A stretch of DNA of 64,000 bases from Ignavibacteriales bacterium (GCA_021740915.1 JAIOYW010000015.1:57262-121261); one strand, 5' to 3'; positions 9,408 to 19,500 are shown, numbered from the stretch's first letter. The notes: generated by a model not told the origin, from the sequence alone. Translations and numbers: made by a program.

Positions 9408-11045
9408 TTATTTCGAAATAATCATTTTTACTGATTGCTCAAAATCTCCAGATTTCATTCTGATAAAATAAACACCGCTGCTTAATCCTCTGCCATCTAT
9501 TCTATAATTATAGCTGCCTGCAGAGAAGAAATCATCTACAACTGTTCGGACCACACTTCCGAGAATATCATACATCCGGATAGTTACCCTTGAATCTTCG
9601 GGAAGCTCAAAAGCAAATTTCGCCGTAGGATTGAATGGATTAGGATAGACGTTTCCCAGTTTGTAGGATAGCGGCAGATTTTTATCTGCTAAGATGTTAA
9701 CCGGTGTCGTGACGGTAAAAACAGAATCGCTTTCATCGAAAAAATCAGTCCAGCGATAATCGTTGATCCGGAAAAGACAAGTTTCAGCGACAAGAACCGG
9801 CAGATTCCACAAATATTTTGAAGAATCTGAAGGATAACCTCTGACCACCAAAATCCATGAAGAACCGCCATCAGAACTGAAGGAAATATCAATACTGTCA
9901 CTGAAAGAACTACTCCAGGAGATTGATACCGGATCATTCTGGAAAAATATCTCGCCGCCGTTCGGGGAAACAAGCAATAATTCAGGAACACGCCGGATTG
10001 AGAAAACTGTGTCGGATTCATCTGTAACCGTTGAGTCCTCAGCCGATCTTATTCTAAAAAGTGCACTATCGGTTCTTATCCCGGGAATAGTCCAATTGAA
10101 ACTGCCCGGAACAGGATTCAAACCGGCTGCAACCATATTCCACGACCTGCCTGAATCCGGACTCCACTCAAGATTGACTTCATTTACGTTTACAGAAAGC
10201 CAACGAATATTTACAGAATCGTTTTCAAGATAAACTGTGCCGCCATTCGGATTGAGTAAAAGAATTCCTTCCGGCTCATTAATTCGATAAGTCTCCAGTC
10301 CCGGAATAAAGAACGATGGCAAATTTATGAAAGATAGATCAACAGAGACTGATGGGATATATTGCCTGACAATCCAATTATCGGGTGCAATCCATTGGTT
10401 GACGGGAATTGCAAAAATCTGCACAGGAATTGAAGGGAAAGGAGGCGGAAGGATAATCAGATAAGAAAGTTTCAGAGTCAGGGTGAATTTTTTACAATTA
10501 TATTCTCCAGTTTCATCCGAAATTAATTCGTCCGACAGCCTTTTCCCGGTAACCTCAATCCTGATTGGTATGTCCTGATCGTTAAAAGTAACCGTTGTAT
10601 CTTTCTGAAATATCTGGTAAGTGGTGTTAACATTTGAATTGAACTTGTATAGCCCATACCATTTTGCAAGACTGTTGAGAAGATGAATTATCCCGGTATC
10701 AGGTATTACGGAAGAATCTATCAGTGATGTAAATTTAAAATACTGGCTAACAATATCATCCGCAAAATTGTAATGGGTAGAATCGATATAAGGAAGCGTG
10801 AAAATTGAATTTGCGGGACCGGTTTTTGAAAGAATAACTTTAGCATCTCTGCCATAAAATGACCCTGAAATCCCGAAAGAATCAGCACGGACAAATGAAA
10901 GTTCATCAACCGGCTGGTTCAGAGAATCGAGCGGTGTATTCTCAAAAAACAATTTCATTCCGGGTTCGGATGGAAAATAAGTCAGAGTATTTTGTGCACT
11001 TACAACAGAAAGAAGGAAAATCATATAAAAAATAAATTTTTGCAT
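9408..11045 (-). CDS. Secreted protein with type IX secretion C-terminal sorting domain
   Basis: The 545-residue protein begins with a signal peptide (MQKFIFYMIFLLSVVSAQN). Residues about 265-460 contain two copies of a roughly 90-residue Ig-like module: one opens LLLNPNGGTVYLENDSV, the next LLVSPNGGEIFFQNDPV, each with a WSPDSGRSW-like or FSSDGGSSW-like core. The last 85 residues are a type IX secretion sorting domain: YPNPFNPTAKF, then DILGSVVRTV, then LSSGVYFIRM and a short basic end. In the Bacteroidetes/Chlorobi group such domains direct export through the outer membrane and surface attachment. The N-terminal 250 residues are not recognised. This protein is the main marker for the taxonomic guess. 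Confidence 0.85.
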   Translation of the reverse strand: MQKFIFYMIFLLSVVSAQNTLTYFPSEPGMKLFFENTPLDSLNQPVDELSFVRADSFGISGSFYGRDAKVILSKTGPANSIFTLPYIDSTHYNFADDIVSQYFKFTSLIDSSVIPDTGIIHLLNSLAKWYGLYKFNSNVNTTYQIFQKDTTVTFNDQDIPIRIEVTGKRLSDELISDETGEYNCKKFTLTLKLSYLIILPPPFPSIPVQIFAIPVNQWIAPDNWIVRQYIPSVSVDLSFINLPSFFIPGLETYRINEPEGILLLNPNGGTVYLENDSVNIRWLSVNVNEVNLEWSPDSGRSWNMVAAGLNPVPGSFNWTIPGIRTDSALFRIRSAEDSTVTDESDTVFSIRRVPELLLVSPNGGEIFFQNDPVSISWSSSFSDSIDISFSSDGGSSWILVVRGYPSDSSKYLWNLPVLVAETCLFRINDYRWTDFFDESDSVFTVTTPVNILADKNLPLSYKLGNVYPNPFNPTAKFAFELPEDSRVTIRMYDILGSVVRTVVDDFFSAGSYNYRIDGRGLSSGVYFIRMKSGDFEQSVKMIISK

Positions 11046-11150
11046 CTGTTCCCCTTAAATATTGGCTTGGAATAATTACTAAAATTCAGCCTCTTAGAGT
11101 TTTTATTCAATATTAAGAATTATAGGAATAATTTATATTGTGCTATACTA

Positions 11151-11489
11151 TTATGGTCTGTTAAAAACAATATTCAGCATTCCATGAATGAGAAAAACAA
11201 ATAATTGCAAATCCGGTAATTCTGCTGTTTCCTGTAATAATGTTATCCCGAGAATTATCATAAAACCCATAACTTCGATTATTCCCCCTGTTAACCTCCT
11301 GAACCAGGAAAATATAATACCTGCGGTAATAAGAATAATCGACAGTTTGTTGAAAATTAAAAAATTATTTCCCATTCCCTGATTATTTGCTGAACCAATG
11401 CTGAGGTATAATAACAGAATGAAAAAAAGAAAATACCCCAGATAATCATTAATTTTGAGAATAAACGGCTGAAGCATTTTAATTTTCAA
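11151..11489 (-). CDS. Small membrane protein of unknown function
   Basis: No family recognised. The 112-residue product is hydrophobic with about three to four membrane segments (around residues 17-33, 45-62, 70-85 and 93-108). The frame opens with a TTG at 11489 that has AGG about 9 nt upstream; the first ATG is at 11477 and has no visible ribosome site, so the TTG start is weakly preferred. The gene stands alone, transcribed away from the S9 peptidase and toward the type IX-secreted gene about 100 bp downstream. A real but small gene is likelier than chance because the hydrophobic pattern is regular. Confidence 0.5.
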   Translation of the reverse strand: MKIKMLQPFILKINDYLGYFLFFILLLYLSIGSANNQGMGNNFLIFNKLSIILITAGIIFSWFRRLTGGIIEVMGFMIILGITLLQETAELPDLQLFVFLIHGMLNIVFNRP

Positions 11490-11610
11490 GGTAATTCCTG
11501 ACTATGGAAAATCCTAAATCAATATCCGGAATTTACTAATTAAAGTTACATTTTTAAATTTTTATATATTTGTTTTTTAATCTCAAAAATTCGTTCAACA
11601 GGTGAAAATA

Positions 11611-13800
11611 ATGACAGGGAAAAAAATTAACTGGTTAATTTTATTGCTGGTTATTACTGCTCTTTCTTTCGGGCAAAATAAAAAGATCACATTTGATCAG
11701 ACCTTCAGAGGAGGAAGCCCTTCTCTGTTTAACAGAACACCGAGAATTTCAGGCTGGCTCGATGACAATAATTATCTGGAGCAGAAATCTGAGCGAAGTT
11801 CAGGTATAAATCAAATAATCTCTGTAAATGCCCAAAGCGGCAAATTAGCGGTTTATTTGGATTATAACCGGATCAACTCTGAATTTCCCGAAGGAATTAA
11901 ACTCGAATCTGCAGAGGTAAAAGATGATTTCAACAATCATTTCATTATACAGAATGAGGGCAATTATTTTTACTTCGACAGAAATGAGAATACTTTAAAG
12001 CAATTGGAAGGACTATCCGGAGAACCTGTAAATCTGAAATTTTCACCTGATTTTTCTAAACTGGCTTATACAAAAAATAATGATTTATACTATTACAATA
12101 TTGAAACCGGGGAAGAATTCAGGCTCACTTCAGACGGCAGCGAACTTATACTAAACGGTTATGCTTCGTGGGTCTATTATGAGGAAATTTTAGGAAGATC
12201 GTCTCAATATGCTGCATTCTGGTGGTCTCCCAACTCTGATCGGATCGCATATTTAAGATTCGATGATAATCCGGTTCCCGAATTCCACATAACCCAATTT
12301 CGCGGACAGCACGGTAAACTGGAAAGTGCAAGATACCCCAAAGCTGGCGACCCGAATCCGGGTGTAAAAATCGGTATCGTTCAGTTAAACAATGGAAATA
12401 CTACATGGATTCATGATAATTTATCCACAGATATTTATATAGCCTGGCCCTTCTGGTCTCCTGATGGAAATACACTACTTTATCAGGTTATGAATCGCGC
12501 ACAGGATCAACTGCAGATATTTGGTTATGGAATTCAATCAGGCAAGTCTCTAGTCCTTTATTCTGAAAATCAGAATTCCTGGGTGGAATTTTTTGAAAAC
12601 ATAATATTTTTAAAGAATGGCAAAGAAATTCTAATTCTTTCTGATAAATCAGGGTGGAAACACATTCTGAAAGTCGATCTGAATTCAGGCAAAGAAAGTT
12701 ATCTGACAGAGGGTAATTGGAGTGTAAATGATTTCGCACTCGTAAATGAGGACAAAGAGCAGATTTTCTTCACAGCCTACAAAGAGAGCTCGACAGACCG
12801 GGATATATATTCTGTGGGTTTAGACGGAGGTGAAGTTACAAGAATTTCAGAAATATCCGGAACCCATTCACCAAATTTTTCAACTGCCGGAACTTATTTT
12901 ATAGATAGTTACAGCAATATAAATACACCAACCGTTATTAATCTGATGCATATTGAAAAAGGGCTGGTCAGGGAACTCGGCAGCAGAAAAAGTGAAATAA
13001 TGGATCAATATGCGCTGCCTGAAATAGAACTCACAAGAATAAAAACACCTGATGGTTATGACCTTCCTGTAAAAATCACAAGACCTGCAGATTTTGATGA
13101 GTCAAAAAAATACCCTGCGGTCATTTCCATTTACGGCGGTCCGGGGGCTGCAACAGTCAGAAACTCCTACCCAATGTGGCTGATGTCATTTTTTATGGCA
13201 CAAAACGGGATTATCTTCGTTGAAGTTGATCACCGCGGATCAGGACATTTTGGGAAAGAAGGAATGGCTCTGATGCACAGACAGCTTGGGAAATGGGAAA
13301 TGGAAGATTATATTTTCACTGCAAAATGGCTTCAATCTCTGCCGTATATCATCCCGGATAAAATTGGGATCACCGGCGGCAGTTATGGCGGATATGTCGT
13401 TGCAATGGCGCTGACCTATGGTTCCGATTTTTTCACCTGCGGGATATCAGATTTTCCCGTTACAGATTGGCTGCTCTATGATAATGTTTATACAGAACGT
13501 TATATGGATACTCCGGCTGAAAATCCTGAAGGATACAAAGCCGGCTCAGTATTGACTCACACCGAAAAATATAAGGGCGGACTGCTGATAAGGCATGGAA
13601 CAATTGACGATAACGTGCATGTGCAGAACACGATGTGGCTTATTGACAAACTTCAGGATGAGAATAAGTCGTTCGAACTCATGATTTATCCTGGATCAAG
13701 GCATGGCTTTTCATTCAGTAAAAGGACTCATTCATACCAGGAGGAAATGAATTTCTGGTTTAAGAAACTTTTAAATAAAGATTTTACTATGGATAATTGA
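11611..13800 (+). CDS. Exported S9 family prolyl oligopeptidase (dipeptidyl peptidase IV type)
   Basis: A 729-residue serine peptidase. I start it at ATG 11611, 9 nt inside the longest frame (which opens with GTG), because AGGTG lies at the right distance upstream. A signal peptide (WLILLLVITALSFGQ) is followed by the DPP IV N-terminal beta-propeller (about 30-460) and an alpha/beta hydrolase domain (about 470-729). The catalytic Ser is S591 in GGSYGGY, the acid lies in GTIDDNVH (about 666-667), and the His is H698 in SRHGFSF. It should release dipeptides, often after proline, outside the cytoplasm. A TATATTTG box (11565-11572) matching TAnnTTTG lies upstream. The alkaline-phosphatase-like gene starts 7 nt downstream, so the two are probably one transcript. 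Confidence 0.9.
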   Translation: MTGKKINWLILLLVITALSFGQNKKITFDQTFRGGSPSLFNRTPRISGWLDDNNYLEQKSERSSGINQIISVNAQSGKLAVYLDYNRINSEFPEGIKLESAEVKDDFNNHFIIQNEGNYFYFDRNENTLKQLEGLSGEPVNLKFSPDFSKLAYTKNNDLYYYNIETGEEFRLTSDGSELILNGYASWVYYEEILGRSSQYAAFWWSPNSDRIAYLRFDDNPVPEFHITQFRGQHGKLESARYPKAGDPNPGVKIGIVQLNNGNTTWIHDNLSTDIYIAWPFWSPDGNTLLYQVMNRAQDQLQIFGYGIQSGKSLVLYSENQNSWVEFFENIIFLKNGKEILILSDKSGWKHILKVDLNSGKESYLTEGNWSVNDFALVNEDKEQIFFTAYKESSTDRDIYSVGLDGGEVTRISEISGTHSPNFSTAGTYFIDSYSNINTPTVINLMHIEKGLVRELGSRKSEIMDQYALPEIELTRIKTPDGYDLPVKITRPADFDESKKYPAVISIYGGPGAATVRNSYPMWLMSFFMAQNGIIFVEVDHRGSGHFGKEGMALMHRQLGKWEMEDYIFTAKWLQSLPYIIPDKIGITGGSYGGYVVAMALTYGSDFFTCGISDFPVTDWLLYDNVYTERYMDTPAENPEGYKAGSVLTHTEKYKGGLLIRHGTIDDNVHVQNTMWLIDKLQDENKSFELMIYPGSRHGFSFSKRTHSYQEEMNFWFKKLLNKDFTMDN

Positions 13801-13807
13801 GGTTAAG

Positions 13808-15127
13808 ATGAGAATATTTGTAAAAGCATCAATGTTATTTGTTATACTACTGGTTATCTCCTGCACCAAACCGGCAGAAAGGAATATTGGCGGTAAAATC
13901 AGAACAGGAAATGTGATTTTTATTCATCCTGATGGCTGTGGATTGGCGACATGGAACGCACTGCGAATTCTTGATAAAGGACCGGATAATAACCTGAATT
14001 GGGATAAACTTTCACATATGGCATTATACAGGAGCCATATTAAAAACACACTTTCAACTTCATCCAATGCAGGCGCTGTTGCACACGCCTATGGAGTGAA
14101 AGCAAATTATGACTCCTATGGTCAGGAAGATGGAGGACAGATTGTCGCACTTTCCGGCGAATCAATGCCGCTCGGTCTTGAAGCGATTGAAAAAGGAATA
14201 GCAGTCGGGATAATAAATTCTGGAGAATTGGTAGAGCCGGGAACCGGAGTTTTTGTTGCGGCTTCTTCAAGCAGAAAAAATGATGATGATATTGCTAAAA
14301 AAATTATCCAGTCCGGCTGTGATCTGATGTTCTTCGGAGGTGAAAATCAATTGCTTCCTGAAGGCACAGAAGGCAGGTTTACATCATCCGGCACCAGAAA
14401 GGATGGAATAAACCTTATTAAATGGGCATCGGAAAATGGTTATAATGTAATTTATAATAAAACAGAACTCGAAAACATTGAAAAGCTTGGGACAAAAGTG
14501 CTTGGTGTTTTCGGATCAAGTTCCACATTTAATGATAAACCGGAAGAAGAGCTCCAGGAATTAAAATTAGAGAATTACAATCCCGAAGCTCCAACTGTCG
14601 CTGAAATGACAGCAGCGGCACTGAAATACTTCAAAGCAATTGGAAAGCAATTCCTTCTCGTTGTTGAAGAAGAAGGCACAGACAACTTTTCGAACAAAAA
14701 TAATGCTTCCGGGGTTTTGGAAGCGCTTCGCCGCTCAGATGCAGCAATTGCGGAAACAAATAATTTTATTGAGCATAATCCGAATACTATGCTGATTGTT
14801 GGATCGGACAGCGAAGCCGGCGGTATGGAAATAGTTGGTTTCACAGAAGAAACGTTGCGGAAACAGGATAAACCTCTGCTCAACGATCCAAACGGCGCTC
14901 CTTGGGATGGACCTAATGGTCAGGATGGAAAACCTTTTTATTCTGCCCCGGATAAGTCAGGAAAATCATTTCCTTTCTTTCTTGCCTGGTCAAGTCTTTA
15001 CGATACCTACGGATCAGTAGTTTTTAAGGCATCCGGACTCAATTCCGACAGGTTAAAGGATAATATTGATAACACAGATATTTACAGATTAATGTATTAC
15101 ACTCTGTTCGGAAAAGAATTATTGTGA
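13808..15127 (+). CDS. Divergent alkaline phosphatase-family lipoprotein
   Basis: A 439-residue protein with a lipoprotein signal peptide (VISC, Cys19). Residues about 35-110 contain the family start (VIFIHPDGCGLATW) and the nucleophile region TLSTSSNAGAVAHAYG, matching the DSAAxATAxxTG motif of PhoA-type enzymes. The later metal site, normally ADHxHT, is here GSDSEAGGMEIVG, so the Asp is kept but the histidines are not, and the last conserved His near the C-terminus is also not evident. It may use a different metal set or act as a specialised phosphohydrolase. Start ATG 13808 follows GAGG. It sits 7 nt after the S9 peptidase gene and is followed by a GC-rich hairpin. Confidence 0.75.
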   Translation: MRIFVKASMLFVILLVISCTKPAERNIGGKIRTGNVIFIHPDGCGLATWNALRILDKGPDNNLNWDKLSHMALYRSHIKNTLSTSSNAGAVAHAYGVKANYDSYGQEDGGQIVALSGESMPLGLEAIEKGIAVGIINSGELVEPGTGVFVAASSSRKNDDDIAKKIIQSGCDLMFFGGENQLLPEGTEGRFTSSGTRKDGINLIKWASENGYNVIYNKTELENIEKLGTKVLGVFGSSSTFNDKPEEELQELKLENYNPEAPTVAEMTAAALKYFKAIGKQFLLVVEEEGTDNFSNKNNASGVLEALRRSDAAIAETNNFIEHNPNTMLIVGSDSEAGGMEIVGFTEETLRKQDKPLLNDPNGAPWDGPNGQDGKPFYSAPDKSGKSFPFFLAWSSLYDTYGSVVFKASGLNSDRLKDNIDNTDIYRLMYYTLFGKELL

Positions 15128-15136
15128 CCTGAGATT

Positions 15137-15158
15137 GCCGGGAAATAATTTTCCCGGC
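15137..15158 (+). terminator. Hairpin after the alkaline phosphatase-like gene
   Basis: Arms GCCGGGAA and TTCCCGGC (perfect 8 bp) around a 6-nt loop, 10 nt after the stop. No strong T-run follows, so it may be a weak terminator or an mRNA 3' stabiliser. Confidence 0.5.
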
Positions 15159-15279
15159 ATCTGCAAAAGACAAAAATTCTCGCTGATTTTTCTTTCTGAT
15201 CAGCATAGTTTGAATAACAAATCGATGTGCCGGTAATCCTGAATATTTTTATCATCTATTAAATGACTCAAAATAAAAA

Positions 15280-16578
15280 ATGCGAAAACATAACCTTCCT
15301 CCTGAAAAACAATTGAATCTCAACGTTCGGGGAATCCCGGTCTCTGCTACACTTGCCATCAATGAATTATCGGCAAAGTTAAAAAGGGAAGGCAGAACCG
15401 TTTTCCGCCTTGGGCTTGGTCAATCCCCGTTTCCTGTACCGGAGCCTGTAGTTGAATCGTTAAGGGAGAATGCATTTCAGAAAGATTATCTTCAGGTAAT
15501 GGGGTTGCCTGAATTGAGAGAGGCTGTGGCAAGGTATCATAATCTTAAAGAAGGACTTGAGCACAAAGCTGATGACGTGCTTATCGGTCCCGGCTCAAAA
15601 GAACTAATGTTTTTACTTCAGTTTGTTTATTACGGCGATCTTGTCATTCCAACCCCAAGCTGGGTTTCTTATGCCCCCCAGGCGCATATTATCGGGCGGC
15701 ACGTTCGATGGGCAGGAACGACGATCGAAAATGGCTGGCGGCTCATGCCCGAAGAACTTGACGCTATTTGCCGGGATGATCCGAGTCGACCCAGAATACT
15801 GATATTGAATTATCCATCCAATCCTGCCGGCACAACATACAAAACAGATGAATTAAAAGAACTTGCCCGAATTGCAAGAAAATACCGGGTTATACTTCTT
15901 TCAGATGAAATTTACGGAGAATTACACTTCAGAGGACAGCATGTGTCAATATCAAGATTTTACCCTGAAGGAACAATTATAAGTTCCGGTCTCAGCAAGT
16001 GGTGTGGTGCCGGAGGTTGGAGACTTGGTACATTTACTTTTCCTGAATCTTTAAGATGGCTTAGGGATGGAATGGCGGCTGTTGCAAGCGAGACTTTTAC
16101 CTCCACAAGTGCACCAATACAGTATGCTGCAGTGACAGCTTTTAATAAGGGTGACTATATCAACCGATATTTGAATGCATCCAGACTGATACTGCGTACT
16201 CTCACGAAAACAGTCACGCGCCAGCTTTCTGCACGAGGTGTAAGAATCCCCGTCCCAGAAGGCGCTTTTTACATTTTCCCGTCATTTGATGCATTCGCAG
16301 AAAGATTCAAAGCAAAGGGAATAAAAAACTCTCTCCAGTTTACAAATCAACTTCTGAAGGATACCGGTGTGGCAATACTTCCGGGAATGTCATTTGGAAG
16401 AAATCCCGAGGAATTTACTGCCAGACTCGCTTTGGTGGATTTCGACGGCTCTGCGGCACTCCAGGCTCTTTTGCACGAAGAAATCAACGGACTGCTGCCG
16501 GAAGGATTTTTACTGAAATATTGCACAAATGTAATGCTTGCCGTTGAAAAGATGGGCGAGTGGCTTGAATCCTCATGA
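15280..16578 (+). CDS. PLP-dependent class I/II aminotransferase
   Basis: The 432-residue protein has the fold type I aminotransferase landmarks: substrate-side loop RLGLGQSPFPVPEPV near the start, NYPSNPAGTTY for cofactor contact, SDEIYGELHF with the Asp that pairs with the pyridine nitrogen, and SSGLSKWCGAGGWRLG with the Schiff-base lysine K240. A conserved RL pair (TARLALVDFD) near residue 388 provides the substrate carboxylate Arg region. The amino donor cannot be fixed from sequence; aspartate- or aromatic-type aminotransferases are both possible. It has no signal peptide, so it acts in the cytoplasm. It stands alone, convergent with the GH12 gene. Confidence 0.85.
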   Translation: MRKHNLPPEKQLNLNVRGIPVSATLAINELSAKLKREGRTVFRLGLGQSPFPVPEPVVESLRENAFQKDYLQVMGLPELREAVARYHNLKEGLEHKADDVLIGPGSKELMFLLQFVYYGDLVIPTPSWVSYAPQAHIIGRHVRWAGTTIENGWRLMPEELDAICRDDPSRPRILILNYPSNPAGTTYKTDELKELARIARKYRVILLSDEIYGELHFRGQHVSISRFYPEGTIISSGLSKWCGAGGWRLGTFTFPESLRWLRDGMAAVASETFTSTSAPIQYAAVTAFNKGDYINRYLNASRLILRTLTKTVTRQLSARGVRIPVPEGAFYIFPSFDAFAERFKAKGIKNSLQFTNQLLKDTGVAILPGMSFGRNPEEFTARLALVDFDGSAALQALLHEEINGLLPEGFLLKYCTNVMLAVEKMGEWLESS

Positions 16579-16652
16579 ATATAAGTTATTTTTTCGGAAT
16601 ACTATAATCCGATCAGCATTTAATGTCAACTGCTCATGTATAAAAGCTAAAA

Positions 16653-17456
16653 CTATTGAATTAGTATGTTATACCCTTTTACTTCAGTTTTACCGCTGCC
16701 TTCAATAACCTCATTACCAAATTCAATAGCAGCAACATATTCCGAATCAGTGATATGCCCTTTTTGCAAAAGGATGGCGAGGAATTTATCAAGATTAATT
16801 TGATTGACTTCGGCGGTGGAAATTTTTACAAATGCAAGATAAGTCCAGTCCCAGTCTGCGCGATAGAGGTAATAAACCGAACCATCAATTTCTACTGTAT
16901 CGATCCGGGAGCCGCCAGCCTGCTGTCCTGAATTAAAAAGCCAGATCATTATTTCTCTTGTGATATTGCTGCTGGAAGGAGTTTTATCGGAAGTTACCCA
17001 GATATCAAACGCCAGATTACCGATACCGGTCATCTGGGTTGTAAGTGATTTCCATGTAATAGCATATTTTTTATTGTCAGAAATCTTTGCAGGAAGGCTA
17101 TTGGAAGTAGATGCCCCGCTCCAGGGTTTCCAGCCATAAATTATTTCCGGATATGATTTTACAGCATTATTAACTCCCGCGGGCCATCTCCATTCCCATT
17201 TGAATTCAGGATTTGATTTCAATCCGCCGACTGAGATACACTGCTGGTAATCTGTAATCTCCCCTTTTCCCCAAACATTATTTGATAAACGATAGTTTTC
17301 GTAAGTTATCTCCGCACCATCAGTACATGATGATTTACTCTCAAGAGAATCGGCAGGTAAATTATTACCCGTAGTATTTGTACCCACATCTCCTGTGCTG
17401 CATTTTAAGAATACCACCATCAGTAAGATTATCAATGTTTTTACTGTCTTTTTCAT
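16653..17456 (-). CDS. GH12 family endoglucanase lipoprotein
   Basis: The 267-residue protein carries a lipoprotein signal peptide (lipobox FLKC, Cys19) and a short Ser/Asn/Thr linker. The rest is a GH12 jelly-roll: NVWGKGE, then FKWEWRWPAGVNN and SYPEIIYGWKPW, the nucleophile in REIMIWLFN (E168) and the acid/base in IEFGNEVIEGSG (E249). GH12 enzymes cleave beta-1,4-glucans or xyloglucan with retention. Length is near the normal 230-residue domain plus signal. Lipid anchoring suggests action at the cell surface or in the periplasm. The GH20 gene lies directly upstream on the same strand (36 nt gap), so the two may be one transcript. Confidence 0.85.
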   Translation of the reverse strand: MKKTVKTLIILLMVVFLKCSTGDVGTNTTGNNLPADSLESKSSCTDGAEITYENYRLSNNVWGKGEITDYQQCISVGGLKSNPEFKWEWRWPAGVNNAVKSYPEIIYGWKPWSGASTSNSLPAKISDNKKYAITWKSLTTQMTGIGNLAFDIWVTSDKTPSSSNITREIMIWLFNSGQQAGGSRIDTVEIDGSVYYLYRADWDWTYLAFVKISTAEVNQINLDKFLAILLQKGHITDSEYVAAIEFGNEVIEGSGKTEVKGYNILIQ

Positions 17457-17492
17457 TTTGTATCCGTAAAATTTAGTATTGAATTTTTTGTT

Positions 17493-19382
17493 CTATTGGA
17501 ATATCCCGGCTCTTTTCAACAATTCCTTTTTTTCAAGTTTTAGCATATGGCTCACCGGTTTTTCTTCCCTGTAAGCACGGGTTCTGAGTATGACCGGACC
17601 ATCAGGTATCGGCACGGGAACTGAGTAAAGTGGTGAGTGATTGTCGGGCATTGTATTATCCAGCGTATAATAAATGTCAATATCCGATAATTCAGAAAAT
17701 AACTTTAAGAAAAGTTGTCCATCATCGGAAGATACCTTCACAATCGGATCATAAACAGCTTTTGAGTAATTGATCTGAGCGGAATCATATCTTTCAAAGA
17801 AATGAAACATTCTGTCACTGAAACTTTCCCAATCCTTCGATTCTGCCTTTGACCAGAAAATCTCTGAAAGAGCCCAGGCACGCGGATAAAGCATATATTC
17901 AATGTGCCTGAAATGCGGAACCTGCTCGCTCCATAGATTGCCCTGACCACCAAGAATATATTTTGTATCTGCGCCTTCAGGAACTGGTTCAAAGCTATAG
18001 GTTTTGCTTACCCTTAAACCTGCATATATCTGTGGATCAATTGACTGATCACCCTGATTATAATCGAGATAACAATGGGATGTCGGGGTCATTATCACAT
18101 CGTGGCCCATTTCCGCGGCTTTTTTGCCGCCCTCGATACCCCTCCAGCTCATGACAGTTGCACCCTCGGAAATTCCGACATCAAGTATTTCATCCCATCC
18201 AATTAGTTTTTTACCCTTTGAGCTCAGTATTTTATCAACTCTGCTCATAAAATATCCCTGGAGCTGTTCGACATCCTCATATCCTTTTTCATCCATCAAT
18301 GCAATACAACCGGAATCCTTCTCCCAGAATCCTTTATAACATTCATCTCCGCCAACATGGATATAAGGTCCAGGGAATAATTCCGCAATTTCACCAAAAA
18401 CCTTATCGAGGAATTCGTAAACCTTTTCGTTTGAGGGGTCAAGAGTGTTATCAACAAACATTTTAAAAGTTCCATCACCAAACCACTGGGCAAATTCCAT
18501 GCCCGGACTCACTTTAATGCTCGTGTCCTGAGTGCAGCTCAGTTCAGGATATGAAGCGACTGCTGCCATGCTGTGTCCGGGTACATCAATCTCCGGTACA
18601 ATAGTTATATACTTTTCAGCGGCATACTTCACTATATCACGAATATCTTCCTGTGTATAGTAATTACAATCAACAGCTTTTTCACCGGGCTTTGGGGCAT
18701 CCCTTCTCCCAAAAACCCCATATCGTTTAACTCTGCATGCACCTATTTTTGTTAACCTGGGTAAAGATTTGATCTCGATTCGCCAACCTTCATCGTCGGT
18801 CAGATGCCAGTGAAACCTGTTGAACTTAAGCGCAGCAATCTGGTCAATGAATCGTTTTACCTCCTGAGCATTGAAAAAATTCCTTGCCACATCCAGCATT
18901 ATTCCACGCCATCGAAATCTTGGGTAATCAGTTATCTCAAGCGCCGGAATTTTCCAATCAGTCTCGGTTGCAGAGTTTTTCATAATATCCGCAGGAAATA
19001 ATTGTAACAGTGTATTACATCCGTAGAATAAACCTGCGCATGTATTGGCTTCTATTTTCACCCCGGAAGGATTCGAATTAAGTCTGTATCCTTCCTTGCC
19101 AAGCAAATTATCATATTTATCGGTGATCAATAATCTTATTACACCGCCGTCCCCTTTCGATCTGGCAATCGAATAACCTGTTGGCACGCTGAGTTTCTCT
19201 GCCAGAAATTCAGCGATTGCCCCTGTGGTATCTCTATTATAACTTATTTTTGTATCGTTCCGCATGAAAAAATGCCCTTCGCCGGAAAGAACTTCAGCCG
19301 GACGGGGGATCAGAGGGTAATCGCGCTGAGCGTATAAAGCAGCGCTGATTGAAATAAGTAATACTAAAAGAAATTTCTTCAT
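17493..19382 (-). CDS. GH20 beta-N-acetylhexosaminidase
   Basis: A 629-residue exported enzyme with a signal peptide (LVLLISISAALYAQ). Residues about 20-145 form the GH20b alpha/beta domain (LIPRPAEVLSGEGHFFMRND), and about 150-500 the TIM barrel: FRWRGIMLDVARNFF, FHWHLTDDEGWRIE, and the catalytic pair D346-E347 in HVGGDE. The neighbouring Asp orients the acetamido group for substrate-assisted cleavage. Residues about 545-615 (YTLDNTMPDNHSPLY) look like the C-terminal chitobiase accessory domain. It removes terminal GlcNAc or GalNAc from glycans or chitin fragments. Together with the downstream GH12 gene it points to polysaccharide use. Confidence 0.92.
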   Translation of the reverse strand: MKKFLLVLLISISAALYAQRDYPLIPRPAEVLSGEGHFFMRNDTKISYNRDTTGAIAEFLAEKLSVPTGYSIARSKGDGGVIRLLITDKYDNLLGKEGYRLNSNPSGVKIEANTCAGLFYGCNTLLQLFPADIMKNSATETDWKIPALEITDYPRFRWRGIMLDVARNFFNAQEVKRFIDQIAALKFNRFHWHLTDDEGWRIEIKSLPRLTKIGACRVKRYGVFGRRDAPKPGEKAVDCNYYTQEDIRDIVKYAAEKYITIVPEIDVPGHSMAAVASYPELSCTQDTSIKVSPGMEFAQWFGDGTFKMFVDNTLDPSNEKVYEFLDKVFGEIAELFPGPYIHVGGDECYKGFWEKDSGCIALMDEKGYEDVEQLQGYFMSRVDKILSSKGKKLIGWDEILDVGISEGATVMSWRGIEGGKKAAEMGHDVIMTPTSHCYLDYNQGDQSIDPQIYAGLRVSKTYSFEPVPEGADTKYILGGQGNLWSEQVPHFRHIEYMLYPRAWALSEIFWSKAESKDWESFSDRMFHFFERYDSAQINYSKAVYDPIVKVSSDDGQLFLKLFSELSDIDIYYTLDNTMPDNHSPLYSVPVPIPDGPVILRTRAYREEKPVSHMLKLEKKELLKRAGIFQ

Positions 19383-19467
19383 AACGGGACTCTTATTAAT
19401 CTGATTAATAAAGATAATAACGCAGTTTTAAGAGGCAAAGAAAAAAGGTAAAAAAGATAAAAAAAGA

Positions 19468-19484
19468 GGCGGAATATATCCGCC
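19468..19484 (-). terminator. Rho-independent terminator of the tricorn-like protease gene
   Basis: Stem GGCGGA/TCCGCC with a 5-nt loop, 17 nt past the stop at 19501; read on the minus strand it is followed by TCTTTTTTT. Confidence 0.75.
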
Positions 19485-19500
19485 CCTTCAAATAAGAAAA

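Noticed and set aside
11188..11382. 64-codon plus-strand frame
   Set aside because: Antisense to the small membrane protein; the opposite strand gives a regular transmembrane pattern.
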